A stretch of 64,000 nt of DNA from Mya arenaria (lineage: Eukaryota > Mollusca > Bivalvia > Myida > Myidae): contig NC_069124.1 in the NCBI RefSeq assembly GCF_026914265.1, positions 19,819,648-19,883,647 of the forward strand, written 5' to 3'. Within the stretch, counting starts at the first letter, position 1. Each line of letters starts with the position of its first letter. This document shows, piece after piece, positions 33,368-45,399 of this stretch. The translations under genes and the position numbers were made by a program. The notes under the pieces are model-generated. The model was not told the origin of the DNA. It searched no databases and saw only the letters and a program-made list of their open reading frames with translations.

Positions 33368-33923
33368 AGCGATATTATCTGCTTTGGAGAGATCTTTTGA
33401 CTATATTTAGAAATGAGTTCATAAACGACAGATAGAAACATTTTCAATACCCTACTTAACAGCAAAATCTGTCGATAACAATTCAACCCCTGCACAAAAA
33501 TAAACATTTAAATGTTAAAAATTAGCGTTTCGTTTTTTACAAATTGTGACGAAATGGTTACTTTTGTAACATAGATATCACCAAGAGCATGTCGCTACCA
33601 TGGTGTGATGGACAGGGGTGCTCGACTGCACCTCTACAATACATGGGTTCGGTCGGTGCGACCAAATTCTGCTTTTCTTCCATTTTTTTTTGTATGTTCT
33701 CAATTTTATTGTTACCAAAATTACTTTTTATCAAAATATGAATTTCATCTCTTATCTTATAACGTTGGTATGTTTTCTAAAAAAAATCAATTATAAAATA
33801 TTACGCCCCAATGTTTGGTTTTATCATGGTTACTGCAATATTGAAAACATTAAGGTTAAATATCTGCATTCTTTTGTTTCCGAGGATTGAAATGCCAACG
33901 AATGGTGTAACGATTGAAGTTAT
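33368..33923. other. intergenic, unit 4, before minisatellite
   Basis: Counterpart of 19795-20336. The frames that are open in unit 3 are shifted here. No gene is called. Confidence 0.5.
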
Positions 33924-36900
33924 GCATAAGATGTCGGAGGTGGGTTAAGCTGAAAGTGCATTACATGTCGGAGGTGAGCTGACCAGGTAGCGCATCACAT
34001 GTCGGAGGTGGGTATAGCTGGTAGTGCATCACATGTCGGAGGTGAGCTTACCAGGTAGCGCATCACATGTCGGAGGTGGGTATAGCTGGTATTGAATCAG
34101 ATGTCGGAAGTGGATATAGCTGGAAGCGCATCACATGTCAGAGTTGGGTAAAGCTGGTAGTGCATCACATGTCAAAGGTGAGCTTAGCTGGTTGTGCATC
34201 ACATGTCGGAGGTGGGTATAGCTTGTAGCGCATCATGTGTCGGAGGTGGGTATAGTGCGTAGCGCGTCACATGTCGGAGGTGAGCTAAGCTGGTAGTGCA
34301 TCATATGTCGGAGGTGGGTTCAGCTGGTAGTGCATCACATGTCGGAGGTGAGCTTAGCTTGTAGAGCATCATATGTCGGAGGTGAGCTTAGCTGGTAGTG
34401 CATCACATGTTAGAGGTGAGCTTACCAGGTAGTGCATCATATGTCGGAGGTGAGCTTAGTTGGTAGTGCATCACATGTCAAAGGTGAGCTTACCAGGTAG
34501 GGCATCATATGTCGGGGTGGGTTCAGCTGGTAGTGCATCACATGCCGGAGGTGATTTTAGCTGGTAATGCATCACATGTCGGAGGTGAGCTTAGCTGGCA
34601 GCGCATAACATGTCGACGGTGAGCTAAGCTGGTAGTGCATCATATGTCGAAGGCGGGTTCAGCTGGTAGTGCATCACATGTCGGAGTTAATTTTAGCTGG
34701 TAGTGAATCACATGTCGGACTTGAGCTTAGGTGGTAGTGCATCACATGTCGGAGGTGAGCTTAGCTGGTAGTGCATCACATGTCGGAGGTGAGCTAAGCT
34801 GGTAGTACATCAGATGTCTGAGGTGAGCTTAGCTGGTAGTGCATCATATGTCGGAGGTGAGCTTAGGTGGTAGTGCATCATATGTCGGAGGTGGGTTCAG
34901 CTGGTAGTGCATCAAATGTCGGAGGTAAGCTTAGCTGGCAGTGCATCAAATGTCGGAGGTGAGCTTAGCTGGTAGTGCATCATATGTCTGAGGTGAGCTT
35001 AGCTGGTGGTGCATCACATGTCGGAGGTGAGCTTAGCTGGTAGTGCTTCATATGTCGGAGGTGAGCTTAGCTGGTAATGCATCACATGTCGGAGGTTGGT
35101 TCAGCTGGTAGTGCATCACATGTCGGAGGTGGGTTCAGCTGGTAGTGCATCATATGTCGGAGGTGAGCTTAGCTGGTAGTGCATCACATGTCGGAGGTGG
35201 TTTCAGCTGGTAGTGCATCACATGTCGGAGGTGGGTATAGCTGGTAGTGCATCACATGTCGGAGGTGAGGTTAGCTGGTAGTGCATCACTTGTCAGAGGT
35301 TGGTTCAGCTGGTAGTGCATCACATGTCGGAGGTGGGTATAGCTGATAGTGCATCAAATGTCGGAGGTTAGCTTAGCTGGTAGTGCTTCACATGTCAGAG
35401 GTTAGCTTACCAGATAGTGCATCACATGTCGGAGGTGAGCTTAGCTGGTAGTGCATCACATGTCGGAGGTGGGTTCAGCTGGTAGTGCATCACATATCGG
35501 AGGTGAGCTTAGCTGGTAGTGCATAACATATCGGAGGTGGGTATAGCTGGTAGTGCATCACATGTCGGAGGTGGGTATAGCTGGTAGTGCATAACATATC
35601 GGAGGTGGGTTCAGCTGGTAGTGCATCACATGTCGGAGGTGGGTTCAGCTGGTTGTGCATAACATATCGGAGGTGGGTATAGCTGGTAGTGCATCACATG
35701 TCGGAGGTGGTTATAGCTGGTTGTGCATCACATGTCGGAGGTGGGTTCAGCTGGTAGTGCATCACATGTCGGAGGTGAGCTTACCAGATAGTGCATCACA
35801 TGTCGGAGGTGAGCTTAGCTGGTAGTGCATCACATGTCGGAGGTGGGTTTAGCTGGTAGTGCATCACATGTCGGAGGTGAGCTTAGCTGGTAGTGCATCA
35901 CATGTCGGAGGTGAGCTTAGCTGGTAGCGCATCATATGCCGGAATTGTGTATAGCTGGAAGCGTATCAGATGTCGGAGGTTAGCTTAGCTGGTAGCGCAT
36001 CATATGTCGGAGGTGGGTTCAGCAGGTAGTGCATCACATATCGGAGGTGGGTATAGCTGGTAGTGCATCACATATCGGAGGTGGTTATAGCTGATTGTGC
36101 ATCACATGTCGGAGGTGTGTTCAGCTGGTAGTGCATCACATGTCGGAGGTGAGTTAACCAGATAGTGCATCACATGTCGGAGGTGAGCTTAGCTGGTAGT
36201 GCATCACATGTCGGAGGTGAGCTTACCAGATAGTGCATCACATGTCGGAGGTGAGCTTAGCTGGTAGGTCATCACATGTCGGAGGTGAGCTTAGCTGGTA
36301 GTGCATCATATGCCGGAATTGTGTATAGCTGGTAGCGTATCAGATGTCGGAGGTTAGCTTAGCTGGTAGCGCATCATATGTCGGAGGTGGGTTCAGCAGG
36401 TAGTGCATCACATATCGGAGGTGGGTATAGCTGGTAGTGCATCACATATCGGAGGTGGTTATAGCTGATTGTGTATCACATGTCGGAGGTGGGTTCAGCT
36501 GGTAGTGCATCACATATCGGAGGTGAGCTTACCAGATAGTGCATCACATGTCGGAGGTGAGCTTAGCTGGTAGTGCATCACATGTCGGAGGTGAGCTTAC
36601 CAGATAGTGCATCACATTTCGGAGGTGAGCTTAGCTGGTAGTGCATCACATGTCGGAGGTGAGCTTAGCTGGTAGTGCATCACATGTCGGAGGTGAGCTT
36701 AGCTGGTAGCGCATCATATGCCGGAACTGTGTATAGCTGGTAGCGTATCACATGTCGGAGGTTAGCTTAGCTGGTAGCGCATTATATGTCGGAGGTGGGT
36801 ATAGCTGGTAGCTCATCAAATGTCGGAGGTTGGTTCAGCTGGTATCGCATCTTATGTCTGAGGTGAGTATAAATAGAAGGGCATCACATGTAAAAGGTGG

Positions 36901-36950
36901 GTATAGCTGGTAACGCATCACATGTCGGATTGAGCTTAGCTGGTAGTGCA
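33924..36950. repeat. 34-bp minisatellite array, about 89 units
   Basis: Same unit as at 20337. The GAGCTTAGCTGG variant dominates, with GGGTTCAGCTGG and GGGTATAGCTGG. A block around 35930-36330 is repeated at about 36290-36750 (shared markers CATCATATGCCGGAATTGTG and CATATCGGAGG), so larger segments have duplicated within the array. Confidence 0.95.
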
Positions 36951-37301
36951 AGTAAACAAAGTTTCAAAATTTTAACCCAATGTGCATTTTTTCTCTCCAA
37001 AATATCGACTGACTAATACGACTTAAAATAACGTTGGATAATAGTTGGATTTGAAAGTGTTTTAGTCGTCATATCTCAACGGGGTACGACCATTATCAAA
37101 TAAAGAATATCTGTTATATCCAACGCGTTCGATTTATAATCAAATTTCAAAATCTTAAATATGAAGTTTTTGTTTTATATTCACATGCTACTCAGACAGA
37201 AATAAGTATTAATACATTTTACATGTAATGCATTAAACATAATTTATGACACCCATTGCTTAGGATCAGAAAGTGTTCTGTTATGCACCATTAGCATCAA
37301 T
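36951..37301. other. left flank of unit 5
   Basis: Diverged copy of 2590-2990. No gene is seen. The boundary with the minisatellite at about 36948 is abrupt and falls inside the shared GTGCAAGT(A/G)AACAAAG. Confidence 0.6.
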
Positions 37302-37986
37302 TTAAAGGGGCTCACTGTTTTTTTGTAAATGGTCTTTTATATGACGAAATAAAGTGTGGCAAATCATAAGGAGGATTGTTACAACTAAGATACTGATGGC
37401 TAGAGCCCTTCAATAAATGTTCGTATATTCTCAAATATTGTATTCAATTTTGAAGAGCGTTAGAACGCTTTTACATTTATGTTTAAGTATTCCGTTTCAC
37501 GACAATACAAAATTGTTTTGTCAATGAAAAGCCTTTTTTAAAAAAAAAAAAACCTATTGATCTGATAACGAATCTTAAATGCTTCCGATATCTATTTACC
37601 TAACAAAAATATTTCAGATTTATTTATTTATTTTATTGTTTCTAAATTGCTAAGTTTGATTTCCCTTAAATTCTGGAAAAGGCGTCTCTGCTTAATAGCA
37701 ACTGTTCATTAACAGCAACACTGTTATGTCAAAAATAGTGTTGACGGTTAAAATATCCATCAGTTTATGTAAGAGTCCTAATTAAGTGGTCGAGCAGTTT
37801 TATTGTCAGTTTTCTGTTTTTGATTGTTCTGTTCCCCACTTAAACAAGGGGTTTTATATTTCATTTGTATTTTTTCAGCAATTTCGTTGTCAAAGATAAA
37901 AATAATTATAGTATATGTATTATTGTTTTTCGATGCATTACCGTAAAAAGGAAATCAAATCCAAAAATATGAATGAGCCCCTTTAA
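37302..37986. mobile_element. possible foldback element with GGGGCTCA ends
   Basis: TTAAAGGGGCTCACTG at the left is the inverse of GAATGAGCCCCTTTAA at the right, 685 bp apart and both bounded by TTAA. Part of the interior aligns to 3000-3145 of unit 1, so unit 1 may hold a truncated copy. Only the short ends pair. No coding frame. Confidence 0.4.
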
Positions 37987-38125
37987 GACAAACGATAATC
38001 TTTAGCAACTAAAAAACCCTCAACAGAACTTTGAGACAAAAGAGCACAAGCCATCATTACGGATTGAGGAAATGCGCTATAAGCCCATACTTTATTATCG
38101 CGGACAAGTTCAATGTCGCAAGAGA

Positions 38126-38374
38126 AAGAGCATACACGGTGCGGAATTAAATCGCATGCACATTTTCTAAGGTAGTGTACGCTGTGTTCTGCTGACGGTG
38201 CCCAAGAGGACGAGCATACACAGTGCGGAATGAAGTCGCATGCACATCTTCTAAGGTAGTGTACGCTGTGTTCTGCTGACGGTGCCCAAGAGGACGAGCA
38301 TACACAGTGCGGAATGAAATCGCATGCAAATCTTTTAAGGTAGTGTACGCTGTGTTCTGCTGACGGTGCCAAAA
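38126..38374. repeat. 84-bp tandem repeat, three copies
   Basis: Unit contains GTAGTGTACGCTGTGTTCTG and CGGAATGAAGTCGCATGCA. Because 84 is divisible by three, the minus strand reads a 28-residue repeat (APSAEHSVHYLRR-type) in one open frame, 37983-38372. No known protein family is recognised, and it lies in a 1.4-kb stretch absent from unit 1. Confidence 0.8.
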
Positions 38375-38384
38375 TACATAAACG

Positions 38385-38675
38385 TTGGGGAAACGTGGCA
38401 CATTTAATCTAAGCCACCTTTTGAACATATCTCATATCTGCACAAGAAACAACGACTCGGTTGTCGATAACTTTAACAGTAACTACCATTACGTCACAGA
38501 CTTAGCCATATTCGGCCTGAGGAGTTTAAACGGGATCGAACAGTACAGAAAAATCAGCTCCATAAGAGATATCGAAAAACAAGCTGTGGACATACCAACC
38601 ATACGGCGCCAACACAGAAAAGTTAAATGTTGGAATAATGCGCCAAGACTCAAGGGAACGTTCACAGTGATCTGA
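38385..38675 (+). other. unrecognised 96-codon open frame without ATG start
   Basis: Opens with TTG and reads FNLSHLLNISHICTRNNDSV, later QAVDIPTIRRQHRKVKCWNN, stop at 38675. The composition is protein-like, but no family is recognised and there is no paralogue in the other units. Could be an internal piece of an inserted element. Low confidence. Confidence 0.15.
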
Positions 38676-38879
38676 CGTCAAAAGTACTTTAGCGTCTTTC
38701 TATATGTCGACGCCTGTATATAGGGAATCAAAAGTGAAAAATCGCAATTTAAGTTTTTAACTGTGCACGAAACAGAACTGTTTGGGATCGTTTCAGTGAT
38801 CTTTGGATGGAAAGCACCGGGAATTGGTTATTTACTCTGATGTGATCAAAATATGAACCAGTATGGAAATTTAAAGTAA

Positions 38880-39467
38880 TACCATTTAGCCAATGGTGAA
38901 GCCATTTAAAATAATAAAATGAACAATGTAGATACATTTAAACAGACAAACACATTTTAAGATATAAACTTAGTCCTAGATAACATTTGAATGTGTGTTT
39001 TTGCATATGAAAGCAACAAATCAATTTATATAGCACGATAAGGAAAGAGGTATATATCTTTACAACGATTTTAATTCTTACATTTATAAACATAGATACA
39101 TCAGAAATGATTTTTACAAAATGCATCGGGTGTACAGAGAAGGATTCTGTTTGCAATTTTAATGTAATATGATGTTAACTCAATTGACTTTAATGAAAAC
39201 AAATCAAAACATATAATGTGTGTACTGATAAAGAGTTTAACCTTTTTGAATGTTTTTTTTATCTACTAGACCACAAATTCCCATATCTAAATTAGAATAT
39301 TTTCATCTGTACACTAACCATATGCTGTTTTGAACATAATAAGTTAAATCAGTAAAACATAATAAAGCATCAAAATTAAAAGAGCAACAACATGTTGTTG
39401 GCTTCAACCTATATTGAGTTTACGACTTTACAATGTAAACGCTTCACTGTCGCTTAAAAAATAGTTA
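38880..39467. other. upstream flank of copy 5
   Basis: Aligns to 3155-3290 and 3640-4088 of unit 1, without the insertions at 3492 and 4089. The empty site for the Mutator-like MITE is at about 39448-39457. No gene is seen. Confidence 0.6.
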
Positions 39468-39801
39468 TCCGGTTTCACTTTTAAAACCAATTGGCATATC
39501 CGCTTTAACCACAATTGTCCGTCTTTATCAGAAGATGCATGGAGCGAACGCTTGTTATATTGTTGACTGCTAAAATAGCATTTAGTTAAAATTTAACTGT
39601 GTATATTTTGAGTTGTGTGAAATTAATAATTCACTTGCTTTAACTATTTAATTAACCAACGAATCAATGTGCTTCTTTTGTTTGTTCTATCCGAACATGT
39701 GAATACAAGACGGAGTATATAATGGAGTTTCCGATAATACTAACAGTGTTGACTTATTTATAGAACACATTCTATCATTGACCAGCAGGACATGATTACC
39801 G
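39468..39801 (+). promoter_or_regulatory. upstream region of fucosyltransferase copy 5
   Basis: Related to the block before copies 1-3, with scattered substitutions and an extra ATGTGAATACAAG stretch before GACGGAGTAT. The TATA-like TATTTATAG is at 39755-39763. The out-of-frame ATG is kept. Confidence 0.5.
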
Positions 39802-41225
39802 ATGTCGAGTCTTTCCTGCATTGTAATGATAAAGCGTGGCAACAAATTTATAATCATAGGACTAGTAGTGGTATGCATTTTTGTGTTTGTTCCTCATCAC
39901 ATGAGGGGAGAGGCTGTTCCCCGTAGGCTGGACATGTTGCCGCGTGCGGACGGAAGGGCTGTAGTAAGTGATCCAGCGGAAAGGCTACTACTTTATTGGA
40001 AGCCATTTAATGGAAATGTTTTTTTAAAAGCAGAACAGAGCTGTTTGAAATCGTGTCCAGTGAAATGTAACATAACGGATGACAAAAACATGTTCTATGA
40101 AGCTGATTTAATCAATTACCACTTGACGGATTTATGGCCGGACAACTGGCACATCGATACCTCGAAGACGATTGAATTTCCGGCATATCGCCGAAAGGAA
40201 CAGATATGGGTGCTAACTAACCAAGAGCCTCCTTCAAACTTGTTTGGAAATCTCAGGGTTTTTGATAGACTGTTTAACTGGACTATGTGGTATCGAACTG
40301 ATTCAGTGGTTCCTTTCCAGTATGGTTGGTCAGTTGCTTTGACAGAAGATGAGTCGTCAAGTTCAACAAAAGATTTGAAAAGACGTAACTTTTACCGAGA
40401 GAAAAGTAGAAACATTACTGGTAGGATAAGTAACTGTGGGGATGCCTCGAGGAGATACAGACTGGTTTACAAAATGCAACAACATCTAGATATCGATATG
40501 TATGGCGGATGTTACTCCAAAAAATGCTATCATGAAAACTGCAACCAACCTTTAGAAGAATACCGATTCTACCTAGCCTTTGAGAACTCACTGTGCACTG
40601 ATTATGTCACTGAAAAATACTGGGATGCTATAAGTAGGGATCAAATTCCAATTGTTAACTGGGAATATCAGCATGTGAAAAATGTAGTTATTCCTAATTC
40701 TTTTATCAGTGTTCATGACTTTGGAGACATCGAGTCTTTCGTTGACTACTTAGAACAGGTGATGACAAATGAAACTCTTTACAATAGTTATTTCGACTGG
40801 CGAGGCCACTTCCGAACGGAGCGGCGCTGCTCTAGTTGTCTGCTGTGCCAGGCCCTTTACGCAGATACCTCGAGACGGGTTGTGGCCGACCTCGAAGGCT
40901 GGGTACGCGCGGACATATGTCCCAAAGTACAGGTACGTGTGTGCTAGATACCGACCGAATTGTCCAAAGTTCTTACAGTCCATGGTTTATAGTATAAACG
41001 GTCAAAGGTCGCGACATTACTTACACTGAAAGGTCCACGGCCTTAACGGTCCATTGGCCAAATAATTACAACCATGGGCATCATAATTAATTCATTGCTT
41101 CAGTTGTTCTTGGGAATATCGAGTTCTGGTCAATTGATTTCTGAATGGCAGTCGATTTGACATTTCAGGAGTTGAATAAGCTGGTGTTGGATATCGATCG
41201 ACGACTCTTCGAGTGGGGGATATGA
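39802..41225 (+). CDS. alpha-1,3-fucosyltransferase (GT10), copy 5; join 39802..40932, 41169..41225
   Basis: Closest to copy 4 in the first third (MSSLSCIVMIKRGNKF, RADGRAVVSDPAERLL). It has anchor variant IIIGLVVVC, NVFLKAEQSC, VYKMQQ, and DWRGHFRTERRC, where a glycine replaces an arginine kept in the other five. The C-terminal CQALYAD resembles copy 1 and FRTERRC resembles copy 3, so the gene is mosaic. All catalytic landmarks and four sequons are present. Donor CAG|GTACGT at 40932/40933, 236-bp intron, acceptor TTTCAG at 41168, exon 2 ELNKLVLDIDRRLFEWGI. Confidence 0.92.
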
Positions 41226-42029
41226 TCTACTAATGTCAATAGTCTCTGACCTGGCATTCTGCTGAAATATCGACCGATGTACCAACTAAGAAGTGGTGGA
41301 TGTTTCAAATGATCCCACCATTTGCGACTGTTCTGTGATTTCCGTATTGGTTCGGGAAAGGATATTCGAAGTAATGCACCAGTAATACCCCGGATTTTGG
41401 GATGTGTTAATTTCACATAACATCTATATACTGTTTTCAAACTAAAGATATTCTTCCTGAAAAGCTAAATTTTCACAGTAAACATATCATTATAGAAGCC
41501 ATAACAGTTTATGATAATAATAAATCTTTAAATGGAATACTGTTTACAGTACCTGGCTGTCTTTTTGCAATATTGTGCAGATATACTTATTACTTCCGAG
41601 GTACATTAGTATAAAGGGATGGTGGCATGAAACATTTGTGACTTGGTGCATGTGTTTTACATGCACATTAACTTCAGAGAAATCAAAGATCAAAGAGATA
41701 TGATGATGATGGAATTATGTCGAAAATCGATCGCATAGTCACTGGATCGATGTATTTCTACCAGGTTGTAAATCCTTAAAAAATGGAAAAATATATTGGA
41801 ACATCAATATTCGTTATATAGTATTCAGCTAATAAGCTCAAGCTAACATAAAATTGAATTAAAACACGTTTCCGAACCGTTCATTTCGATTACATCATTA
41901 ATTATTTATCGAAATGGTCTAACTGTAATTTTCGGTGATCGATTTTATCTTTTGATCGATTTTCAATCCAAGAAAGATTATCAGATTTCGAAAACTGAAT
42001 TCCGAGATTTAGTGTGATTTATAGTTATT
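41226..42029. other. 3' flank of copy 5
   Basis: Paralogous to other 3' flanks, with AATAAA at about 41519. Part of the ATCGAT-rich stretch has been lost. No gene is seen. Confidence 0.5.
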
Positions 42030-42312
42030 GTCGATATGGTGAATATGCAATGAATTATCGGCTGTAAATACGCGTATTGTGGAATTTTGTTTGAATGGCT
42101 TAGTGTGTTGACACTGTAAACGTTGAAGCAACATCAGCCCTTTCTTCAAGTGTCTGTTCAAACAGAATACTTTATGTATATGAGCTCATCGTTTTCAAAC
42201 AGGAAGATCTGAACGTCAATCTGACGCGAAAAAAACTTCCCGGTTTATTTGCTATGATGTATATATCGCTCAACCACAAACAAGCTGTGTACACTCACAC
42301 ATTTGTTCTTGT
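42030..42312 (+). mobile_element. old LINE C-terminal fragment, unit 5, truncated
   Basis: Counterpart of 7040-7330. It breaks off before the HFLL-Cys motif at about 42312, where it joins sequence matching 12340 of unit 2 (ATATACATGTCCACGAG). A deletion has removed the end of the fragment. Confidence 0.45.
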
Positions 42313-42719
42313 CTATAAAAAGTGCTTACACGTAGCTGAGATAATGTATATACATGTCCACGAGTCATAGGCAACAGGTTGTTCAAATTTTCGTTTACGC
42401 TTAACTAATCGTTTGTAGGTTATTTTATATTCACTAATTATTGATCTGTAATTTTTATTCTTATCACAGTTAAAGACATATAAAGCATTTTTGAACACCA
42501 ATTTGGCCTTTCGGCACGCTTGGTCAAATCACTCGGACTTTTTAAAATGACTATTTCGTGGTCGATTTGAGTTATTAACACGGCCATTTTTACAAAATAA
42601 CGGGTCCGCAACGTCCCTTATTGAACATGTAAACTCACGAACACTATTTTCAACACAGTCTGCACTATGTTAATCAAGACTATGTCATGGTCACTCTAAA
42701 CAATTATCAACATTTTTTT
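42313..42719. other. intergenic, unit 5
   Basis: Starts with a stretch matching unit 2 near 12340, then sequence without counterpart in the other units. No gene is recognised. Confidence 0.35.
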
Positions 42720-43965
42720 CAAAATGCGGCGTGAAGTTAGCAGCCTGGCGGCCTACCGGCCTAGCGGCCTTCAATTGGTTTCTATTTCAATTTCAAAGTA
42801 TTTATACATGCGTATCTTTCTATAACAATGATTAATTTATGGTTTCTATTCACAAATCAAGATCCTTTAGCGAAAACCTGCATGTCCCCCAAAACACGAC
42901 CAAGCTGCCTAAACAATCCATTATAGCGAATATCAGCATTTTTGTATTTAGCAAAATTGTTAAACCATATATTGATCATTGTTTTAGAAGAAAATGCAAG
43001 TATAAATGCTTTGAAATAGAAACCAATTTTAAGCCGCTGGGCCGCTGGGCCGCTCGGCCTGTCGGCCGCTGACTTCCCGCCGCCAGGCCGCTTGGCCGCT
43101 GAACTGGTTGATCGACTTTTAAGACAATTGTTGTCGCTTCAGGATGTTAATTTCTGAATGAAATACATTTATTTATCGTTGTTTTCAAGAAAACGCATAA
43201 AAAGATTTTTAGGCAGCGAGTTATTGGGAAATGCAGATATTCGCTAAAGGATGTTGATGTTTTTGCATACAAGTATATAAAAGCTTTCAAAAAGAAACCA
43301 ATTTTAGGCCGCTAGGCCGCCGGGCCGCTAACTTCACGTCGCTGGGCCGCTAGGCCGCTGAACTGCTTGATAAAATGTTGATAATAGAGTGATAATTTTT
43401 TGTGCATAAAACAGTAAATATATCATTGTTTAAGAAGAACAGGCATGTTTACATACTTTGAAATAGCTGACTGCTTGATCGAGTTATTTGAAAAAAATGT
43501 TGATAATACCTTCAGAGTGATAATTTGTGCATACAACAGTTAATATATCATTGTTTTAGAAGAAAAGGCATGTATACATGCTTTGAAATAGGATACCATT
43601 TTAGTCCGCTACACTGCTAGGCCGCCAGGGCGCTTACTTCACGCCGCTAGGCCGCTAAACTGCTCTATCCCCTTTTTTATTAATGTTTTCAGTCGCTTCA
43701 AATCGATAATTTGTGCATCAAAAAAGTTAATTTATAATTGTTTTATCTGAAAACGTATAGAAAAATGCTTTGAATTTAAAACATTTTAAGGCCGCTATGT
43801 AAATGTATGAATGCATTTTTTTATATTTATCATTGTTTTCCAAAAAAAATCGCATAAACAATTGCTTTGAAATAGAGAAAAAAAATAAGCCGCTAGGCAG
43901 CCAACTTCACGCCGCTAGGCCTCCAGGTTGCTAACTTCACGCCGCTAAGCCGCTAACTTTACGTA
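42720..43965. repeat. GGCCGCTAGGCC-rich repeat tract
   Basis: GC-rich clusters of GGCCGCTAGGCCGC and AACTTCACGCCGCTAGG recur every ~300 bases at about 42740, 43035, 43310, 43610 and 43890. They are separated by AT-rich spacers with GAAATAGA and CATTGTTTTAGAAGAAAA. The first cluster is in the opposite orientation to the rest, which makes the tract partly foldback. The related tract at 53763 lies in reverse orientation. Confidence 0.85.
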
Positions 43966-44119
43966 CATTATCAAATGTAATAGTCTAATAGTAAAATGCC
44001 TGGACTAGAACTGTGGCTATTACTTTAAATAAAGTTCTATTTTTAACTTTTGAGATTGTTTATTATTGGATCAAGCTACAAAGTTATGTTTAACTTCCTG
44101 AATTGTTTGCACTGCAATA

Positions 44120-44650
44120 TACCGACAATAGTGTTTTTTAATGTTCGAAACATCAGATTGGATGGTTTTGAGAAGCGCAGAGTCAGATGATTGCTGCTTA
44201 GATATTTTCAGAACTTCAGTACTTAGGTTTGTTACTAAGGCGAGGATATCTGGTTTTGTGACTTCTTGCTGCGTAAGGTCATTATCGATAATAATAGTTT
44301 CATGAGAGGCAGTGTTAGCAAATACGTCGTAAACATCCTTCGTGTTCTCTCCGGAGATGTATGCGTTAAGTACATAGCAGTCTATAGCACACTTCCGTTC
44401 TCGTGATGTCTGCGAGGATGTTTTGCGATTTATAAGGCGGGTCTGTGGACATCCGGGTAGTTCGCGCGCTCTGTCGGCGAGTTTATTCCTGTAGCTGTCA
44501 ATGCGACGATAATTGTTGTTACAAACGCTTAATAGCTGTCTAACATAGTCGTCTTTAGCTAAGTCAGCTAGTTTGCTGTCCATGTCTTGGAAAACCCGTT
44601 GGGGTAGAAACGTCTGGGAGCAGTCTTCATCGGAATAGCCGGAAGCTATT
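44120..44650 (-). pseudogene. LINE ORF1 N-terminal half, inverted
   Basis: The minus-strand frame carries DMDSKLADLAKDDYVRQLLS, ELPGCPQTRLINRK, AIDCYVLNAYISGENTKDVY and a coiled-coil-like LSTEVLKISKQQSSDSALLK. This is what precedes the linker and RRM-like domain in such ORF1 proteins. The frame runs on to an ATG at 44700 with a hydrophobic start (MSLLLLLVLTGLS), but those codons are the reverse of the + strand ORF1 piece, so they are not a signal peptide. The junction lies near 44650. Confidence 0.65.
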
Positions 44651-44656
44651 GCAAAC

Positions 44657-45343
44657 GTGGTCGATAAACCAGTCAAGACAAGCAGTAGTAACAACGACAC
44701 TCATGCATATAAACCAGTGGAAAGTGCAGAGCCTCCAGCAGCTCCAGCTTCACTGGAACGTCCGCGCGCAACGTCAGGAAAAACAGGGTCCAGTGAACAT
44801 ACCGGTTTCACTGCCGCCAGAAGGAGAAAGAACGTCTCGTACTACATCGGGAACATTGATCATAGGACCACGGAGAATGATATATACACATATTTCAAGG
44901 ACAACGATGTTTATGTATCCTATATTCGTGTCTTCCATGGCCGATTTGGCTCATCGGCGAAAGTTAACGTGCCAGAGGATCTTGAACCAATTATTAACGA
45001 CGCGTATTTCTGGCCTGACGGCATTTCTTACAGAAAATGAAAGTCCAAAGAGGACCATATTCGCGAGCGAACATCAAATATACGCTCGCGGTCCCGTTAC
45101 CAATACCAGCGTAATGACAGTTATGATGGCTACGGTGACTACGAAGATGACAGTTATCACTTTAAATCGGCCTCTAACGATCGATACCGGTCCGATAGAT
45201 ATAGTGACTGCAGTGGACGCATGCGTGACGATACTTGGCGTAACCATGATAACAGTTACAGTGAAAACCAGGAGCGACACACGTACTGGGATGGACAACA
45301 ACCGGAAGAGGACACTGACGATTGGAATCCTGCGTCATACTAG
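44657..45343 (+). pseudogene. LINE ORF1 C-terminal half, RRM-like
   Basis: Proline-rich linker (ESAEPPAAPASLERP), then an RRM-like domain: SYYIGNIDHRTTENDIYTYF, VSYIRVFHGRFGSSAKVNV, FWPDGISYRK. A TGA at 45038-45040 falls where a tryptophan is expected (RK-W-KSKED). The same frame then continues with a charged, tyrosine/arginine-rich tail to a stop at 45341-45343. Probably RNA-binding in the living element. Confidence 0.7.
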
Positions 45344-45399
45344 AGTTATCTGCGCTTTTTGATAGTTTATATATTTATGTATAGTGTCAAATTTGAATA

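Noticed and set aside
20337-36950. CRISPR-like regular repeats
   Set aside because: The 34-bp units abut with no unique spacers, and the surroundings are a eukaryotic gene array; this is a minisatellite.
38385-38675. Possible new host gene in unit 5
   Set aside because: No ATG, no splice context, no family and no paralogue; kept only as a low-confidence open frame.
44071-44700. Secreted 209-residue protein with a signal peptide on the minus strand
   Set aside because: The hydrophobic start is the reverse of a LINE ORF1 linker on the + strand, and the rest is the inverted N-terminal half of the same ORF1.
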